A DNA stretch of 64,000 bases from contig WPIO01000104.1 of NCBI GenBank assembly GCA_009760855.2, positions 1,358,501 through 1,422,500 on the forward strand, in the 5' to 3' direction. The notes under the pieces were generated by a model. The model saw nothing but the letters and a program-made list of their open reading frames with translations, searched no databases and was not told the DNA's origin. The stretch is from Cristatella mucedo (Eukaryota; Bryozoa; Phylactolaemata; Cristatellidae). Shown in pieces: positions 34,728-47,761 of the stretch; within the stretch, counting starts at the first letter, position 1; each line of letters opens with the position of its first letter. Both the position numbers and the translations under genes were made by a program.

Positions 34728-34900
34728 ATACTAGCTGATTTAACAGCCTCTTTTGTATAGCAACAGAAGAGCCTTTACGGCTATCACAGCTGCTTGCAGA
34801 GGCGATAAAGGATCGCTTACCACAAGATTCGAACCCACGACATCGGGACCGAAGTCGTGAAAAAAACCGCCTTACCTAGTGTGCCATCACGGCAACAACA
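34728..34900 (-). mobile_element. SINE family 1 copy (best tRNA-like head)
   Basis: On the minus strand the head carries TGGCACACTAGGTAAGG, an A-box-like block, and GGGTTCGAATC, a B box. The body ends in AAATCAGCTAGTATTTAATT. Confidence 0.8.
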
Positions 34901-35169
34901 GTAATAAAAAAGGCGGTCGCATAACACCCTCTAACATCCTACATTACATACGTTTTTAGGAAAGTGCGTCCATATGCTACGGGGTAACACGCGGTCTGAG
35001 CACGAATAGGCACTTAAATAATCAACCAAAGGACCTCAAAAGCTGCGATAAAACATTTGCCTTTGCACCTTCTTCCATTCGTCATTAACTATGAGGATGT
35101 CATGACCTAAGGAGAAAGTTATTTCGGTCCTTGGGAGCGTACGAACTTAATGTATGCTCACAAGTGATC

Positions 35170-36965
35170 TCGTCCTGAACTTTATACCCCAATCAAAGAA
35201 GATATCAAGTCCATTGGACCCTATGACCCACTGTTCTGCTCCTAAGTTGCATTGATCTGCTGCTACCATGCATAACTAACATCATTCATATGTCATTAGC
35301 CTCAGGTCATGTCCCAGCACCTTTCAAAAAAGCTGTAGTTAGGCCACTTTTCAAGAAACCGACACTAGACCCAGAGAACTTGGGCAACTACCGCCCAGTC
35401 TCCCTTCTACCACTCCTATCAAAGACACCGGAGCGGGTCGTGGTGGACCAGCTAAGCTCATATAATGAAACTTCAAACCTTGTTAGTAAGCTCCAATCTG
35501 GCTTTTGAGCTAATCACTCCACAGAATCAGCATTGCTTCGGGTGTACTACGCCCTACCTAGGAATGCAGACATGGGTGTAGTATCTCTGCTTATTTTGCT
35601 CGATCTTTGGTAAGCTTTTGATAATATCAATCCCCAAGTTCTTTTAGAGCGCCTCTTATCTCGCCTGGGCATCACTGGTACTTCCATGCAATGGTTCAGG
35701 TCCTATCTCATTGGCAGATTCCAGAGTATTGACGTGAATGGACAAAGATCATCCGACGGACCTCTGAAATATGGGGTACCTCAGGGCTCCATGCTAGGTC
35801 CGGTTCTTTTCATGGTTTATACTTTCCCTCTTGCTGATGTGATTGCCAAGCACAATCTAGGCTTTCACTTCTATGTGGATGACACTCAGTTGTACCTTTG
35901 CTTTGATCCCTCCCAGCCTTCGAGCACCTCGAATTCCCTTAACTCCCTTGCTGCATGCATTGATGACATCCGCACATGGATGGCACCAAATTTTCTTAAA
36001 CTAAACGATAATAAAACTAACTTATTAGTTATGGGCAAATCCAGTATGATTCAGAAATTCGAAAGTGTAACGCTCAAAATTGGCTCTGCCAGCATACCTC
36101 CTGTTGAATCAGCTCGAAATCTAGGTGTCATGTTCCAAAGTGACCTCTCGTTAGACGACCACATCAGCTCCACAATCAAGTCTGCCTACTTTCAGATACA
36201 TAACATTGCTAAAATTCGGGCTGGCATAGATAAAGACACCATGTCTACGTTGGTCCACACATTTGCGACATCCCGTATTGACTTCTGTAACTTACTGCTT
36301 GCTGGTCTACCGGCATGTGCAATCAGGGGCTTACAGTTGGTGCAAAACTCAGCAGGTAGGCTTGTCTGTCGTGAGCGTCGCAGTTGCCACATCACACCAC
36401 TTCTCACCGACCTGCATTGGCTACCACTCAAGCATAACATCGACTCCAAGGTTTTGTCGCTTACTTTTAGGTTACTGCATTCTTTGACTCCAGGCTGCCT
36501 ATCAGATCTACCGCCCCACCAGGCTAAGCATCGTGCCACCTGCTTTTCGGAATCTGTTTACCCATACCTCGTACAAACCTCAAATCCTCTGGAAACTGTG
36601 CCTTTAGTTCGTATGCTTCAAAAGCCTGTAATTGACTCCCGAATTGCATTACAACATCCCTTGCATTACAAAATCCCCTCAATTGACCACATTTAAAAAT
36701 AACTTAAAAACACACCTTTCTATGACAGCTTTTAGTGGGTCCCTGTGATTCGTCCTTCATGTGCATATGCCTGCTGACACTGTGCATGCCACTAGCCACA
36801 CTTGCATGCTGACCCTGTGCATGTCACCCCTAACAATGTTATTCATGCTGTTTATCAAGAATGATGTTACTCACGATTCAATAGCGTTTGCATTTGCAGC
36901 AAATGTAAAGCGTCTAGAAAGACTTTGAGTTCTCTGAGTTTGCTTTATCAAGTGCATTATTATTA
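35170..36965 (+). mobile_element. LINE family A copy with long reverse-transcriptase frame
   Basis: Open text of 336 residues (35686-36696) covers the RT core: GVPQGSMLGP, FHFYVDDTQLYL and LGVMFQSDLSLDD. The catalytic FYADD motif is FYVDD here. The C-terminal HITPLLTDLHWLP block follows. Earlier RT text is at 35290-35508 ([25 protein letters not shown]). The 3' hairpin and ATT tail end at about 36965. It is shared with 54840-56565, so it predates the duplication. Confidence 0.85.
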
Positions 36966-38071
36966 ACATTATTTTGGTCTTTTGTTGAGAATTTTAGTAT
37001 GAATTAGACCAGCTTGAATAAGGAAGCACGCGAAAAAGCACACGAGGCCACTGGATAGTACGTCTATTGGCTAGTAACACTATGTGAATCGTCTTAATCA
37101 AATAGACGATAATTCAGCTTTGCAAAGTCGCAATGCATATCGCGTGGTTGCCTCGTTCCGGCGCTCTACTGCAGTGTAATCAATATCGTAGGGGTTAGTA
37201 AGAAAATCAGAAGCCCAACAGCCTTCACCACAGCGAGCTTAGAAAGGAGAATTCTAGTCTTTTAGGAGCACAAACATACGGGAATATATTACCAAAGCCG
37301 TTGACAATACAGCCAAAAACAACGTAACAAAGAGGTATCAAGCATATAGTGCCAGACAGGATGTACCTACGTCTGTAATGTCAGAAAAGGTATACAGTTT
37401 ATGTAGCACAAGTAAAACTGATTCTGATTTAGGTTATTGGTTATAGGCCAAACTCTTGTTGCTAAAGGCATCGTTAGTAGCACCTCTTACTGTTAAGAAT
37501 TGCTGTTGAGTATTACCTTAGGTAACGGCACATCTTACCGACAATGGTAGCGCCTGAATACGGAGTATTTCCCGCCGAGCAAATTCAGGGTTTCCGCCTC
37601 ATTCTCCATTAAAAATATTCAGTGACAACTGCGGGTGGTTGAGCGACAGCGGCTTTGTCGCGATCAATAAGTGGAGAAGAATCAGGCTGCATATTCTGAC
37701 TTACCGGCTCCTCCGCTGCTACTTCATGATTATAACTGCGACCAATAGCATCACGCGCGACAGAGAGAGAGAGAGAGGGCTTGAAATATAGTACTGGTCG
37801 CTCTGAGTTGATAGTTTCTTATACTGCCTGGCATTAGCATGGCTAGCGGTTTACGTACGTTAATTCAAATTAAAATGAGGGACCCATCGAGAAATGGCGA
37901 CCGGTAAGCACTTACGAGTAATGAGTACAAACAATGCACGCCAGTGGTTTGAGTGAGTTCATGCACGCAAACTAAGCTTGCGGGTAATCTCGCAGATGCA
38001 CACGTTTCTTCAACGCAAAGCCGCGATTCAGCAGCTAAGGTAAACAATCAGCAATCTCTAGCTGCGCTTAC

Positions 38072-38087
38072 CCGCAGAGTTGTCCAT
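38072..38087 (-). CDS. Short first coding exon (MDNSA), left duplicate
   Basis: On the minus strand, AAGATGGACAACTCTGCGG is followed by the donor GTAAGC. It encodes M-D-N-S-A plus one base, phase 1. The propeller exon at 33890 begins with two bases (GC), so a direct splice gives Gly and keeps the frame. The same exon is conserved in the right copy (58535-58520). The splice is inferred, and other exons could lie between. Confidence 0.4.
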
Positions 38088-38759
38088 CTTGACTTTCAGA
38101 GGGCGCTTTGCACAGTGGTGGCACGCTGGCCCGTGGAAAATCTAGTGTCGAAATGCGCTGACTGGACTAGCTAACGCTCAAATTACCTTATATAGAGACA
38201 AATTGGGTGTATAAACACGATATAAATACGGTTAGTATCAATAAGCGGACCTATAAATGCGAGTTCACTAGGTTTCGTAATTATAACTCACTTTCATCTT
38301 TCCGCAATTAATTGGATTATGAACTTCAAATGGTTTAGAACGGACGTCTCACGCAAAGCTTATGCTGATAAAATTCATAATAAAAAATCCTGAAAATTTC
38401 CTGTACATTTCTTGATGTTTATTTCTTGCAGTGATAAGCCTTTATATAATCACGATGAAATTAGTAATTATTGAAGAATAGGGTTGTTTAACTTGGCCGA
38501 TGGCTGGCGGAAGCGCTGACTTATGTACTGCACAGGCTTTACTAGATGTGACGTCCGCAATAGCCCACTGTGACTACATAATTAGCTGTAAATTTCGCTC
38601 ACATTTGGTAAGGCTGATATTGATAAGCAATTGTATATCCGCCAACTAGCTGTGAAGTACAAACTCTAGTTACAGCAAACGAGCATCGCTACAGACCGTA
38701 CGAGTTCATTTAATGGCCGCTACCGCTGGTTTTAAGCCTTTTCCTGCCGGGAGCAACGT

Positions 38760-39380
38760 TTATTATGCCGGTCAGTCCCTGAGCGAGCTTTCGCTCACCG
38801 ACATTTACAGAATCATTTTGCCTATTTATCTTATAATAATCCAATCACTGACATAGCGTCCGCTCGCACTTAGCTGGGAAAAGGTCGTACAATGGCAGCC
38901 AGCCGCCGGTCGTTTAGGTGAGCCGGAAGTGTCCGCACTAAATACAAGTCAGTGGATGGAGGCAGGCGGCCACTGGAGCGGCGGTCGCTGCGGCCGAGAC
39001 GGAAATGCGGAGACTGCTTGAGGTAATGGCGTTTAAGAATCTATCTGCTTGAAAAAGTCGATCGTCGGAACGGTAACGATAATGACAATCATGATTGTCG
39101 TGTGATCGGCCGTAAAAACTTAGTTACAATGTGCGTGCTTTCGCAGCGAGTCCACAACGCAACTCCGACTAACGGCGGCCGGCCAAAATCCGGGTCGCTC
39201 TCAACGCGGCGGGCTATCATTCTTGCTCCTCGTCACAATCTGGATCTTACGACCAATGTATCCATAATTTTTGTCAAACAATTGAGCCATAAATGCCAAT
39301 CAAAGGGCCTGTCGCCTGCCACATTAAGGAGGCCATGATTCCAAGGCTCTGCCGCAAGCGGACATTAAGCCATGGCAGCA
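38760..39380. other. Region right of the left duplicate, possible promoter
   Basis: CpG-rich at 38870-39230. A plus-strand ATG near 38892 opens MAASRRSF and ends at an AG|GTGAGC donor. Another near 39006 opens MRRLLE with a GAG|GTAATG donor. Either could be a first exon. No downstream exon was found. Confidence 0.25.
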
Positions 39381-39381
39381 T

Positions 39382-39436
39382 GTATGCATGTATGTATGTA
39401 TGTATGTATGTATGTATGTATGTATATATGTGTGTA
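39382..39436. repeat. (TATG)n microsatellite
   Basis: About 11 units of TATG/GTAT, the 3' tail-like repeat next to a minus-strand LINE family B copy. Confidence 0.9.
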
Positions 39437-39900
39437 TCTCCGTTTGCTACTCCAAAAAGCCACAAAGGATATGTGGGTGTTACGCAGGAGAGTTTTGTAT
39501 AGCGCACTCACAGCCTGAGCGGCTTTTGGTACGCATTCGGTAGCCTACAGACTTCATCTCGCGAAACAAAGAGAAAGTGGGAAGCATAGCAGAGTCAGGA
39601 GAGCAGCTGAGGTAGTGAGTAGCATGGACGTAGCAGCTGAGGACGGCTGGAAAGGATGAACCATAGTCCACAGAAGGAGAGTATTTGTCGTTGCTTAAGA
39701 ATTGTGGAAGCGAGTTCCACAGTCCAGGGCCCGCAGAGCTAAAGCTTCTGTCGCCAACTGTCTTTGAGCGGAGGAATGGAACAGCTAATTTATTTTCCAT
39801 GCACGACCTGAGAGCACGACGAGGCTGAAACTGGTGTAGCAGTTCAGCTAGCTATGGATGAGCCAAGCTGCTCCGGGCCTTGTAGGTTAGCATAAGAACT
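39436..39900 (-). mobile_element. LINE family B 3' fragment
   Basis: The minus strand encodes the CR1-like C-terminus (VGDRSFSSAGPGLWNSLPQF, then SPDSAMLPTFSL) up to a stop at about 39480, plus the 3' UTR. Confidence 0.75.
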
Positions 39901-40121
39901 TTGCTCTGTATCCATTGATCAACCCGCAGCCAACCTAGCTCTTTTAGCAAAGGAAACACGAGGTCAAACCTCTGGGACTCGAAGATTAGCCTACAAGCTT
40001 GCAGCCTACAAGCAGAAATCCCGTAGTGGGCTGGCGTGTTTGCTGGCTGTGTCGGCCTGTACATTTACCTGCTCAGTTGGACTACAGGCATAGAAGCCAA
40101 TTTAAATGCAAAAACCTTAAT

Positions 40122-40266
40122 GTATTTGTACAGTGCCCCAAGAAAACTCTCCATTCAGGTGCTTCACACACTTGCCTCGGGGCTCGAGCCGACGACCTTG
40201 TTCTTGTTCTTGCCAGATCTTGTTCCGGGCGAGCACCTTAACCGCTGGACCAAACCAGCTCGGCTA
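40122..40266 (-). mobile_element. SINE family 2 copy
   Basis: Same tRNA-like head as 7715-7858 (TGGTCCAGCGGTTAAGGTG on minus, B-box-like GGCTCGAGCCCC) and the same 3' hairpin region, here imperfectly paired. Confidence 0.75.
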
Positions 40267-40299
40267 ATTTGCAAGTCACGGTGACTATTGAAAGTCTGC

Positions 40300-41860
40300 A
40301 TCCCTCGTCGCTGTAAAGCAGACTTCACTGCGCTTTGGATGCGGACTCGTCACTTCCGCCGTCCGCTACTGTCGGCACACCTGTGTGCACCGGTGCTGCG
40401 CGTACAGGTGGCTAGCCGCGGTTTCGTCGCTCAGACAGATTCGCCGGGCGCCGGGTCAGACTGGCACCGCCACGAGCAGCGTGCGGCGAATGCGGCTGGA
40501 AGTTCCGTCCGCAGTGGAAGCCGCTGCGGAAACCTTGTTTGTGGCAGCGTTTAGGGCCCGCGAAGCAGGCCACGCTCGGCCAGGCAGGCGGTACCCTGGC
40601 GGTGCCAGCATCCGCTCGAAAATACGACGCTCTCCCAGCAGCGTCGTACGATATCTCGCTGTCGGGCTTGAAGCTACTCAAATAATACGGCCGCCTAAAA
40701 TGGAACTAGTTTAATGACGGTGTAGCATGAGCTGAGGTCCCTCTCATGCTACGACCTCCGATGGCCTGGGCACGCCTGGGCACGTCCTACGTATTCGAGC
40801 TGCGATTGCATCTGCTCTTTCCTCGATTTCGCGTCGCGAAACTGCCTTTTTCGACGCGACATTATAAAACACAGCGTGTTTCAGGTTACCCAATAGATAT
40901 GATGCGATTGCGTACACGCGCACATATTCAGTGGCCTCAGTTGGAAAAGCCCACCCTAAAGATTCAAATTTCGCCGCAGCGAAACTTTTACTATAAGCTT
41001 CGCACTGCTGTGGCTTTGATTCCGAATTACAGAAAAAAGTGTACTAGGTATCTACCGAGTAAATTCCACGACACCGCGCTCACGCGTTCTAATACTAGTA
41101 TACTACTAGTATAATACTCTTATACTAGTATACTACTAATATAATACTTTAATACTAGTATACTATTCTAATACTACGGCCTCTAATGGTCCGACCAGCC
41201 AGTCTCCAAAAATATTCTAACAGGGATACAGCAGGTATTTTCCAGCACGTGTTGCGAAACTTTAAAATGTAGAAAACAGCGCGGACCATTGGAGGACATA
41301 GCATTAGAGTAGAACAGGGCAGGGGGAAGGCATCCATAGCTTGAGAACACGCATGCACTATGGCATTTAATTTAATGAGTGAATACGCAATGCTGTTTCC
41401 TAAAATTTGAAATAAAAACCGCAGTTAAACGACGCTTATTGTGGAAGTAGCAACCATATCGCTGTTAAATATATTAAATATATAATTTGCCGCTCCTTGG
41501 GCCGGGCCATCGGAGGCCACAGCTGGGTATCACACTTATGCAATGGCTTGCAATTTAGTGGCAAAACCGGAACATGGATATATAATTTCGATTTAAAGCC
41601 GCCATTGAGCGACGTGTAATGGGAACATAGCAGCTGTATCTTGGTGTGCAAAGTGAGACGACGAGTAGGACGGGCAATAGAAGCTGCGTGAGTCGCGTGA
41701 AATTCGGCCAATATGTCTGTGCCGCTGTCATCTATAAAGTGAAATCAAGACCAAAGTTGCGCGATGCCTATTGTAGAAGCGGCAGCTGTATTGCAGGCCA
41801 AATATATTTTAGGCGGTTCGCTGAACCAGGACAATTGCCATTTTTGCCTCCCGACACCAA
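40300..41860. repeat. Gene-free stretch with inverted motifs and degenerate repeats
   Basis: A GC-rich part (40300-40700) has no recognised gene. A motif of about 15 bp, CCTCCGATGGCC-like, appears at 40755-40769 and 41180-41193 (plus) and at 41282-41295 and 41502-41515 (minus), like nested inverted ends. Degenerate direct units with GCGATGCCTATTGTAGAAG-like text recur at about 41430, 41600 and 41760. TACTAGTATAATACT repeats lie at 41092-41170. Confidence 0.45.
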
Positions 41861-41869
41861 GCGCTACTA

Positions 41870-42387
41870 CAACTACTACTACTACTACTAATAACAGACT
41901 CGATAAAGCGCCCTCAGAGAACTCAATCGCTCTCCAGTCACTTTACATTTTCTGCAAAGGAAGTGCGATCAAATAGTTAGTAATACCGTGCTCAATAAAC
42001 AACATGGATAACATGGTTAGGGGTGACATGCACAGGGTTGGCATGCAAGTGTGGTTAGTGGCAGCATGCACAGTGTCAGCACGAATAAGCACATGAAAGA
42101 CGAATCACCGGGACCCACTAAATGCTGTCCTAAATATATGTGTTTTTAAGTTCTTTTTAATGTGGTCAAGTCAGGGTATGTTGTGATGCAAGTCGGGAGC
42201 GAGTTCCAGGCTTTGGGAGCATACGAACTAAATGCACGTTTTCTAAAGGATTTGAGGTTTGTACGAGGTAGTGGTAAACTGCTAGATTCCGAAAAGCGGG
42301 TGGTACGATGCTTGGCCTTGTGGGGGAGTAGATCCGAGAGATGGGCTGGAGTTAAAGAATGCAGTGACCTACAATTGAGAGACAAAA
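41870..42387 (-). mobile_element. LINE family A 3' fragment at the left edge of the gypsy element
   Basis: An (ACT)n tail on plus, then hairpin, 3' UTR and C-terminal ORF2 (RAFSSYAPKAWNSLPTC). It is cut off at about 42387, where the gypsy-associated sequence begins. Confidence 0.8.
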
Positions 42388-42529
42388 TCTGCGATAGCAA
42401 AGCTATCGGGAGGAGCCACAACAACGTGAACAATCAGGAGAGGCCTCGCTCACGGTGCGGTCCTGGAGCGGACATAAGATGGTTGCTAATAAACGAGGTC
42501 TGTTCATTGTGATGCGTCTTATCATTACA
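42388..42529 (+). mobile_element. Truncated 5' LTR of the gypsy element with adjacent primer-binding site
   Basis: The sequence contains a polyadenylation-like AATAAA (near 42488) and ends ...TTATCATTACA. TGGTAGCAGCGG follows at once, the usual layout for an LTR end and tRNA primer site. The left part of the LTR is missing. Confidence 0.5.
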
Positions 42530-45469
42530 TGGTAGCAGCGGTGAAGTTACAGGGTTTCGCACTGAAAATAAAAGAGATGGCCAAGTGTAACCCTCCAGCG
42601 GAATTCACATTTGATGAGCCGGCGTTATGGACGGCTTAGAGAAATCGTTTTCGCCTTTACGTGACGGCAACGAAGTTGACGGCGGAGAAACAGGACGTAC
42701 AGATAAGTACACTCTTGTATGCCATAGGGGCCCAGGCCGAAGCAATTTTCGACACCTTAACCTATGAGGTTGACCAAGTGAAGACGTTGGATCTCATCTT
42801 GGGCAAGTTTGATAATTATTTCATACCGCGAAGGAATGTTATCCACAATTGGGCTATGTTCAATCGCTGCGGTCAACATCCGGGGAATCTACCGAGGCAT
42901 TTATACGCACACTACTTGATTTAGCTTCGCATTGCGAATACGGTGCGATGAAAGATGATTTGGTCCGAGATGGCCTGGTTGTGGGCTTGTCTGACCTCAA
43001 ACTTTCAGAAGCCCTGCAACTAATCCCCGACATTACGTTAACTGTGGCAGTACAAAAGGCTCGTCGGACGGAGACGGTAAAATCACAGCTGAGTCTGGAG
43101 CACCCGGTTTTAGATGTCTCTGAGGTTCGTCGGTGACCACACTCCGACTGTCCTGAGCTCCGTGTCTTAGAGGCTAGCAGCCGCACAGACCATAGCAGAG
43201 TTAAGCTTTTCGATAACGTAAAAGAAGCTAACAGCTTCCGGAATTGTAACTCGGCTCACACTCCCGGACACCGCCCAGCGCGCGACCGCCGTTGCAATAC
43301 CTGTGGGAAGTTGGGCCACTATGCAGTGCGGTGCAAATCACACATAAAACCCGACGCTAAAATAAGAGAGATCGCAGCTGAATCCAACGGTGAGAGCTAC
43401 ACCGTGGATGCCGTTACAAAGCCTGTAGCGGTGGAGTGCCAGTCGGCAAGGGCATCATCACCCTGGCAAGTGGATTTGTTCGGGTATGGAATGACCATTC
43501 CGTTTAAAATAGATAGTGGCGCTGACTTAACCGTCATTACGGAAGACACGTATGGTCGACTGCTACGATCACCTCGCCTCGAGCGTACAGCAGCAAAATT
43601 ACGCAGTGTCGGCCCGCCTGGCTTGTAAGGGTACCTTTAAAGCGAGGTTAAAGCGGAAAAGAAAAATTTATCTTCTGCAAGTCTACGTAGTCGCTGGAGC
43701 AAGAAATAATCTCCTCAGCCGACAAGCTTCTCTGTGCAAGGGACTGATTAAGCTTAGCGTAGAGGAGACTATTCTTCGAGACCCGGTATTTGAAGAGATT
43801 GGATTAATGCGATGCCAGCCGGTGAAAAGTCGTCTCAAACCTGATGTGGAACCATACTGCGTACACACAGCCCGTCGCATACCCAGACCGCTGTTTCCTT
43901 TGGTAAAGGACAAACTTCTTCGGATGGAGAAGAACGGCATCGTAGAACGTGTATCGGAGCTGAACGAGTGGTGCTCCCCAATCGTACCGATCCTGAAGCC
44001 CAACGGTAAAGTGCGCCTTTTTGTGTCGACTTGAAGCGCTTAAATCAAGCAGCGGTTCGTGAAAGGTACGTGATACCTACGCTTGATGAGATTTTGCCTC
44101 AGCTTGTTGGTGCTACAATGTTCTCAAAGTTATATGCCTCTAACGGATTTTGGGCTATTCCGTTATCCCACGAGAGCACTCGCTTAACAACGTTTATAAC
44201 ACCGTTTGGACTTTTTTATTTTCGCCGGCTGCCCTTCGGCATTACTAGCGCACCGGAGATCTTTCAGCGACTGATGCACGACCTCTTGGGTGAGATCGAA
44301 GGTGTAGCCATTTATATGGACGATGTTTTGGTTTATGGATCCATGGCGGCTGAGCATGACGATAGATTGCGTCGTGTTATCTTCGAAACTTTAAAGTCGG
44401 GCATAAAGTTGAATGGAGACAAATCTTTATTCCGCCAGCCAACTTTGACGTTCTTAGGGCATGCTATTGATGCCAGCGGCGTCCGGCCGTCAGACGACAA
44501 AATAGAAGCCATCCTCAACCTCCGTGATCCAACAAACATAGCCGAGCTAAAGAGATGCCTTGGTATGATGAACTACCTCGGTCGGTTTTCGCCGAATCTG
44601 GCCACGGTCTCAAAACCGCTAAAAGACCTCCTCTCGTCTGACTCAGTATAGTAATGGGGGCATAGCCAGAAGAAAGCATTCATTCCATGAAGCAAAGTTG
44701 CTTTTAACAAAGGCACCAGTGTTGGCTTATTTTGACCCAAAAAAGTCGGTGATTGTCAGTGCCGATGATGGTCTAGGTGCCGTTCTGCCGCAGGGCAATG
44801 GTTCGGGAGAGCAAGATGTGCGACCTGTCGCATTGCATCCCGCTTGTTGTCAGGCGCCGATACGAGATACGCTCAGATCGAAAAAGAGTGCCTTGTGGCG
44901 GTGTGGGCGTGCGAGAAGTTCAGTCAGTTCCTTATTGGTTTGCCTTCTTTCGAGCTTCGTAATGACCATAAACCACTTATTCCGTTGCTGATGACCAATG
45001 ACCATGACCAGGTTCCGGATAGATGCCGACGCCTATTGATGCGAATAATGCGTTTTAACCCTCACGCCGTGTATGTGCCTGGGAAGACCCTTGTGATAGC
45101 TGATACGTTGTCAAGAGCACCACTGCGTAGGAGTGAGGAACACGACCAAGCCGAGGCCGTTCAACTCTATGTAGACACCGTTGTTTCTAAATAGCTTTCA
45201 GTAGGTCGCTTGAGCGAAGTAAAGCAGGCTACTGCTAACGACAGTGAGCTACAGCTGTCATAAAGTTCACGCTGTCAATGGTGGCCTAAATCCAGCAAGA
45301 ACCAAACCGAAACCTTGTTGAAGTAATTCACCGTGTGTAGCCATCTTTCTGTGTCGAATGTTTTGCTACTGTACGACGATCGCATATATATCCCTAACAG
45401 CCTTCAGGATTTTCCGTTGGAGCGAATTCGTGACGGCCACCAGGGGGTGACCAAATGCAGGGACCGAGC

Positions 45470-45472
<3 letters not shown>
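42530..45472 (+). mobile_element. Ty3/gypsy retrotransposon, inactive
   Basis: Order: gag (ATG 42577, one in-frame stop and a frameshift); CCHC knuckle CNTCGKLGHYAVRC (about 43290-43330); protease core KIDSGADLTVIT (about 43505); RT (43800-44640) with RRLPFGITSAPEIFQRLM and YMDD; RNase H (YAQIEKECLVAVWACEKF, NDHKPL) ending at about 45194; and the start of integrase (RIRDGHQGVTKCRDRA), where a LINE interrupts. A frameshift lies near 44020. RT motif A reads FSKLYA, so the usual catalytic Asp is Tyr. No right LTR was found. The motifs suggest a Mag-like lineage. It is a dead copy. Confidence 0.9.
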
Positions 45473-45503
<31 letters not shown>

Positions 45504-47625
45504 CACTTGATACAGCGCCCTCAGATAACTCAATCTCTGTCTAGGCGCTTTACATTTGCTGCAAAGGGAAATGCAATTGAATGGTGAGTAATATCATGCT
45601 TGATAAACAAACAAAATGAATAATATGGTTAGGGGTGACATGCACAGGGTCAGCATGCAAATGTGGTTAGTGGCAGCATACTGAGTGTCAGCACGCATAA
45701 GCACATCAGGACGAATCACAGGGACCCACTAAATGCTGTCCTAAATAGGTGTGTTTTTAGGTTCCTTTTAAATGTTGTCAAGTCAGGGGATGTTGTGACG
45801 CAGGTCCGGAGTGGGTTCCGGGCTTTGGGAGCATACGAACTAAAGGCACGGTCTCCAAAGGATTTGAGGTTTGTATGAGGTATTGGTAGACTGTTGGATT
45901 CCGAAAAGTGCGTGGTACGATGCTTGGCCTGATGGGGTAGTATATCTGAAAGATAGGCTGGAGCCAAAGAATGAATTGACCTAAAAGTGAGCGACAAAAC
46001 CTTGAAGTCAATCCGTTGCTTGACTGGTAGCCAGTACAGGTCGGCGAGAAGTGGTGTAATATGGCAATAGCGACGTTCACGACAGACAAGCCAAGTGCGG
46101 AGTTCTGCACCAGCTGCAATCGCCTGATCGCACATCCCGGTAGGCCAGTAAGTAGTGAGTTGCAGAAGTCAAGACGGGATGTCACGAATGCATGGACCAA
46201 CTTGGACGTGGTATCCTTATCTAAACAAGCCCGAATTTTAGCAATTTTACGAAGCTGAAAGTAGGCAGATTTGGCTGTGGAGCTGAGGTGGTCGTCTAAC
46301 GAGAGGTCGCTTTGAAACATTAAACCTAGATTTTTAGCTGATTCAACAGGAGGTATGCTGACAGAGCCAATTTTAAGCGTCACCCTTTTCAATTTCTGAA
46401 TTACACTAGGTTTGCGGATAACTAGTAAGTTAGTTTTATCATTGTTTAGTTTTAGAAAATTTGCTGCCATCCATGTGCGGATGTCATCAACAAATACAGC
46501 AAGAGAGTTGAGAGAATTCGAGGTGCTCGAAGGCTGGGTGGGATAAAAGCACAGGTACAACCGAGTGTCATCCGCATAGAAGTGAAAGCCTAGAATGTGC
46601 TTGGCAATAATGTCAGCAAGAGGGAGAGTATAAACCGTGAAAACCCGGACCCAGCACGGAGCTCTGAGGTACCCCATATTTCAGAGGTACCTCGGATGAT
46701 CTTTGTCCATTCATGTCAATAGTCTGGAGTCTCCCACTGAGTTAGGACCTGAGCCATTGCAGAGCAGTGCCAATGATACCCAGGCGAGATGAGAGGCGCT
46801 CTAGAAGAACTAGGTGATCGATAGTATCAAATGCTGCCAAAAGATCAAGAAAAACAAGCAGAGACACTCTACCCATGTCTAAATTCCTAAGTAGGGCATT
46901 GCACACCCGAAGCAATGCTGATTCTGTAGAGTGATTAGCTCAAAAGCCAGATTGGAGCTTACTAACAAGGTGTGAGGTTTCGATATAGGAATTCAGCTGG
47001 TTTCCCACGACCCGTTCCAGTGTCTTTGATAGGAATGGTAGAAGGGAAACTGGGCGGTAGTTGCTCAAGTTCTCTTGGTCAAGTGTAGCTTTCTTGAGAA
47101 GTGGCCTGACTACAGCTTTTTTGAAAGGTGCTGGGACGTGACCTGAGGCTAATGACATATTAATTATGTTAGTTATGCATGGCAGCAGCAGATCAATGCA
47201 ACGTAGGAGCAGGACAGTGGGAATAGGGTCCAGAGGACTTGTTGTCATCTTTGATTGGGATGTGAACTTCAGGACGAGACCACTAGTGACCTGCTTAAAT
47301 GTAGACATTGAGGTGCAGCCAGGAATCGGGGAACAGCATTCTAGGTGCGATGTTTTTATCGCAGGGATGGACTCCCTGATCTTGTCTATCTTCTGCACAA
47401 AGAATCAAAAGAAGCGATCGGCTAGATCATCTCGAGGATCATCAGGTAAGAAGCTAATCTGGGAGCGGTTGAGGAGATGGTTGATCGTCGACATCAGCAT
47501 TTTCGGATTGCGCATCTGTGAGTCAACAATGTCTTTACAGAAGCTAGACTTGGCCTTCGCTAGGATCGATTGGTACTACCTACAGTAGTCCTCGTATGCC
47601 TGTCGACGGACAGTCAGTCCTGATC
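45473..47625 (-). mobile_element. LINE family A copy inserted in the gypsy integrase
   Basis: The tail (ATA)n starts directly after the integrase text. Reading 5' on minus: 3' UTR, then an approximately 300-residue C-terminal and RT frame (46677-45778, with [27 protein letters not shown]), the middle RT (about 46730-46930, broken), and RT start (47398-46940, [25 protein letters not shown]). The 5' truncation is at about 47625, before the endonuclease. It is the least decayed RT in the window. Confidence 0.85.
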
Positions 47626-47760
47626 GCAAACGAACTAAACGCACGATCTCCAAACGATTTGAGGTTTTTACGAGGTGTAGGTATAAGCTTAGATTTCAAA
47701 ATGCGAGTGGTACGCTGCTTAGCGTGGTGGGGCAGTAGACATGATAGGTAGGCTGGAGCC
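47626..47760 (-). mobile_element. LINE family A C-terminal fragment
   Basis: Family A C-terminal text on minus, directly joined to the 5' truncation of the larger copy. Confidence 0.6.
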
Positions 47761-47761
47761 A

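Larger units (their letters stand above)
32925..38755. repeat. Segmental duplication, left copy
   Basis: Homologous to 53310-59085 across a propeller exon, flanking DNA, a shared plus-strand LINE (about 35170-36965 here), single-copy sequence and the MDNSA exon. This copy has an extra minus-strand LINE at 33915-34520 and a SINE at 34728-34900 that are absent from the right copy. Confidence 0.85.
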
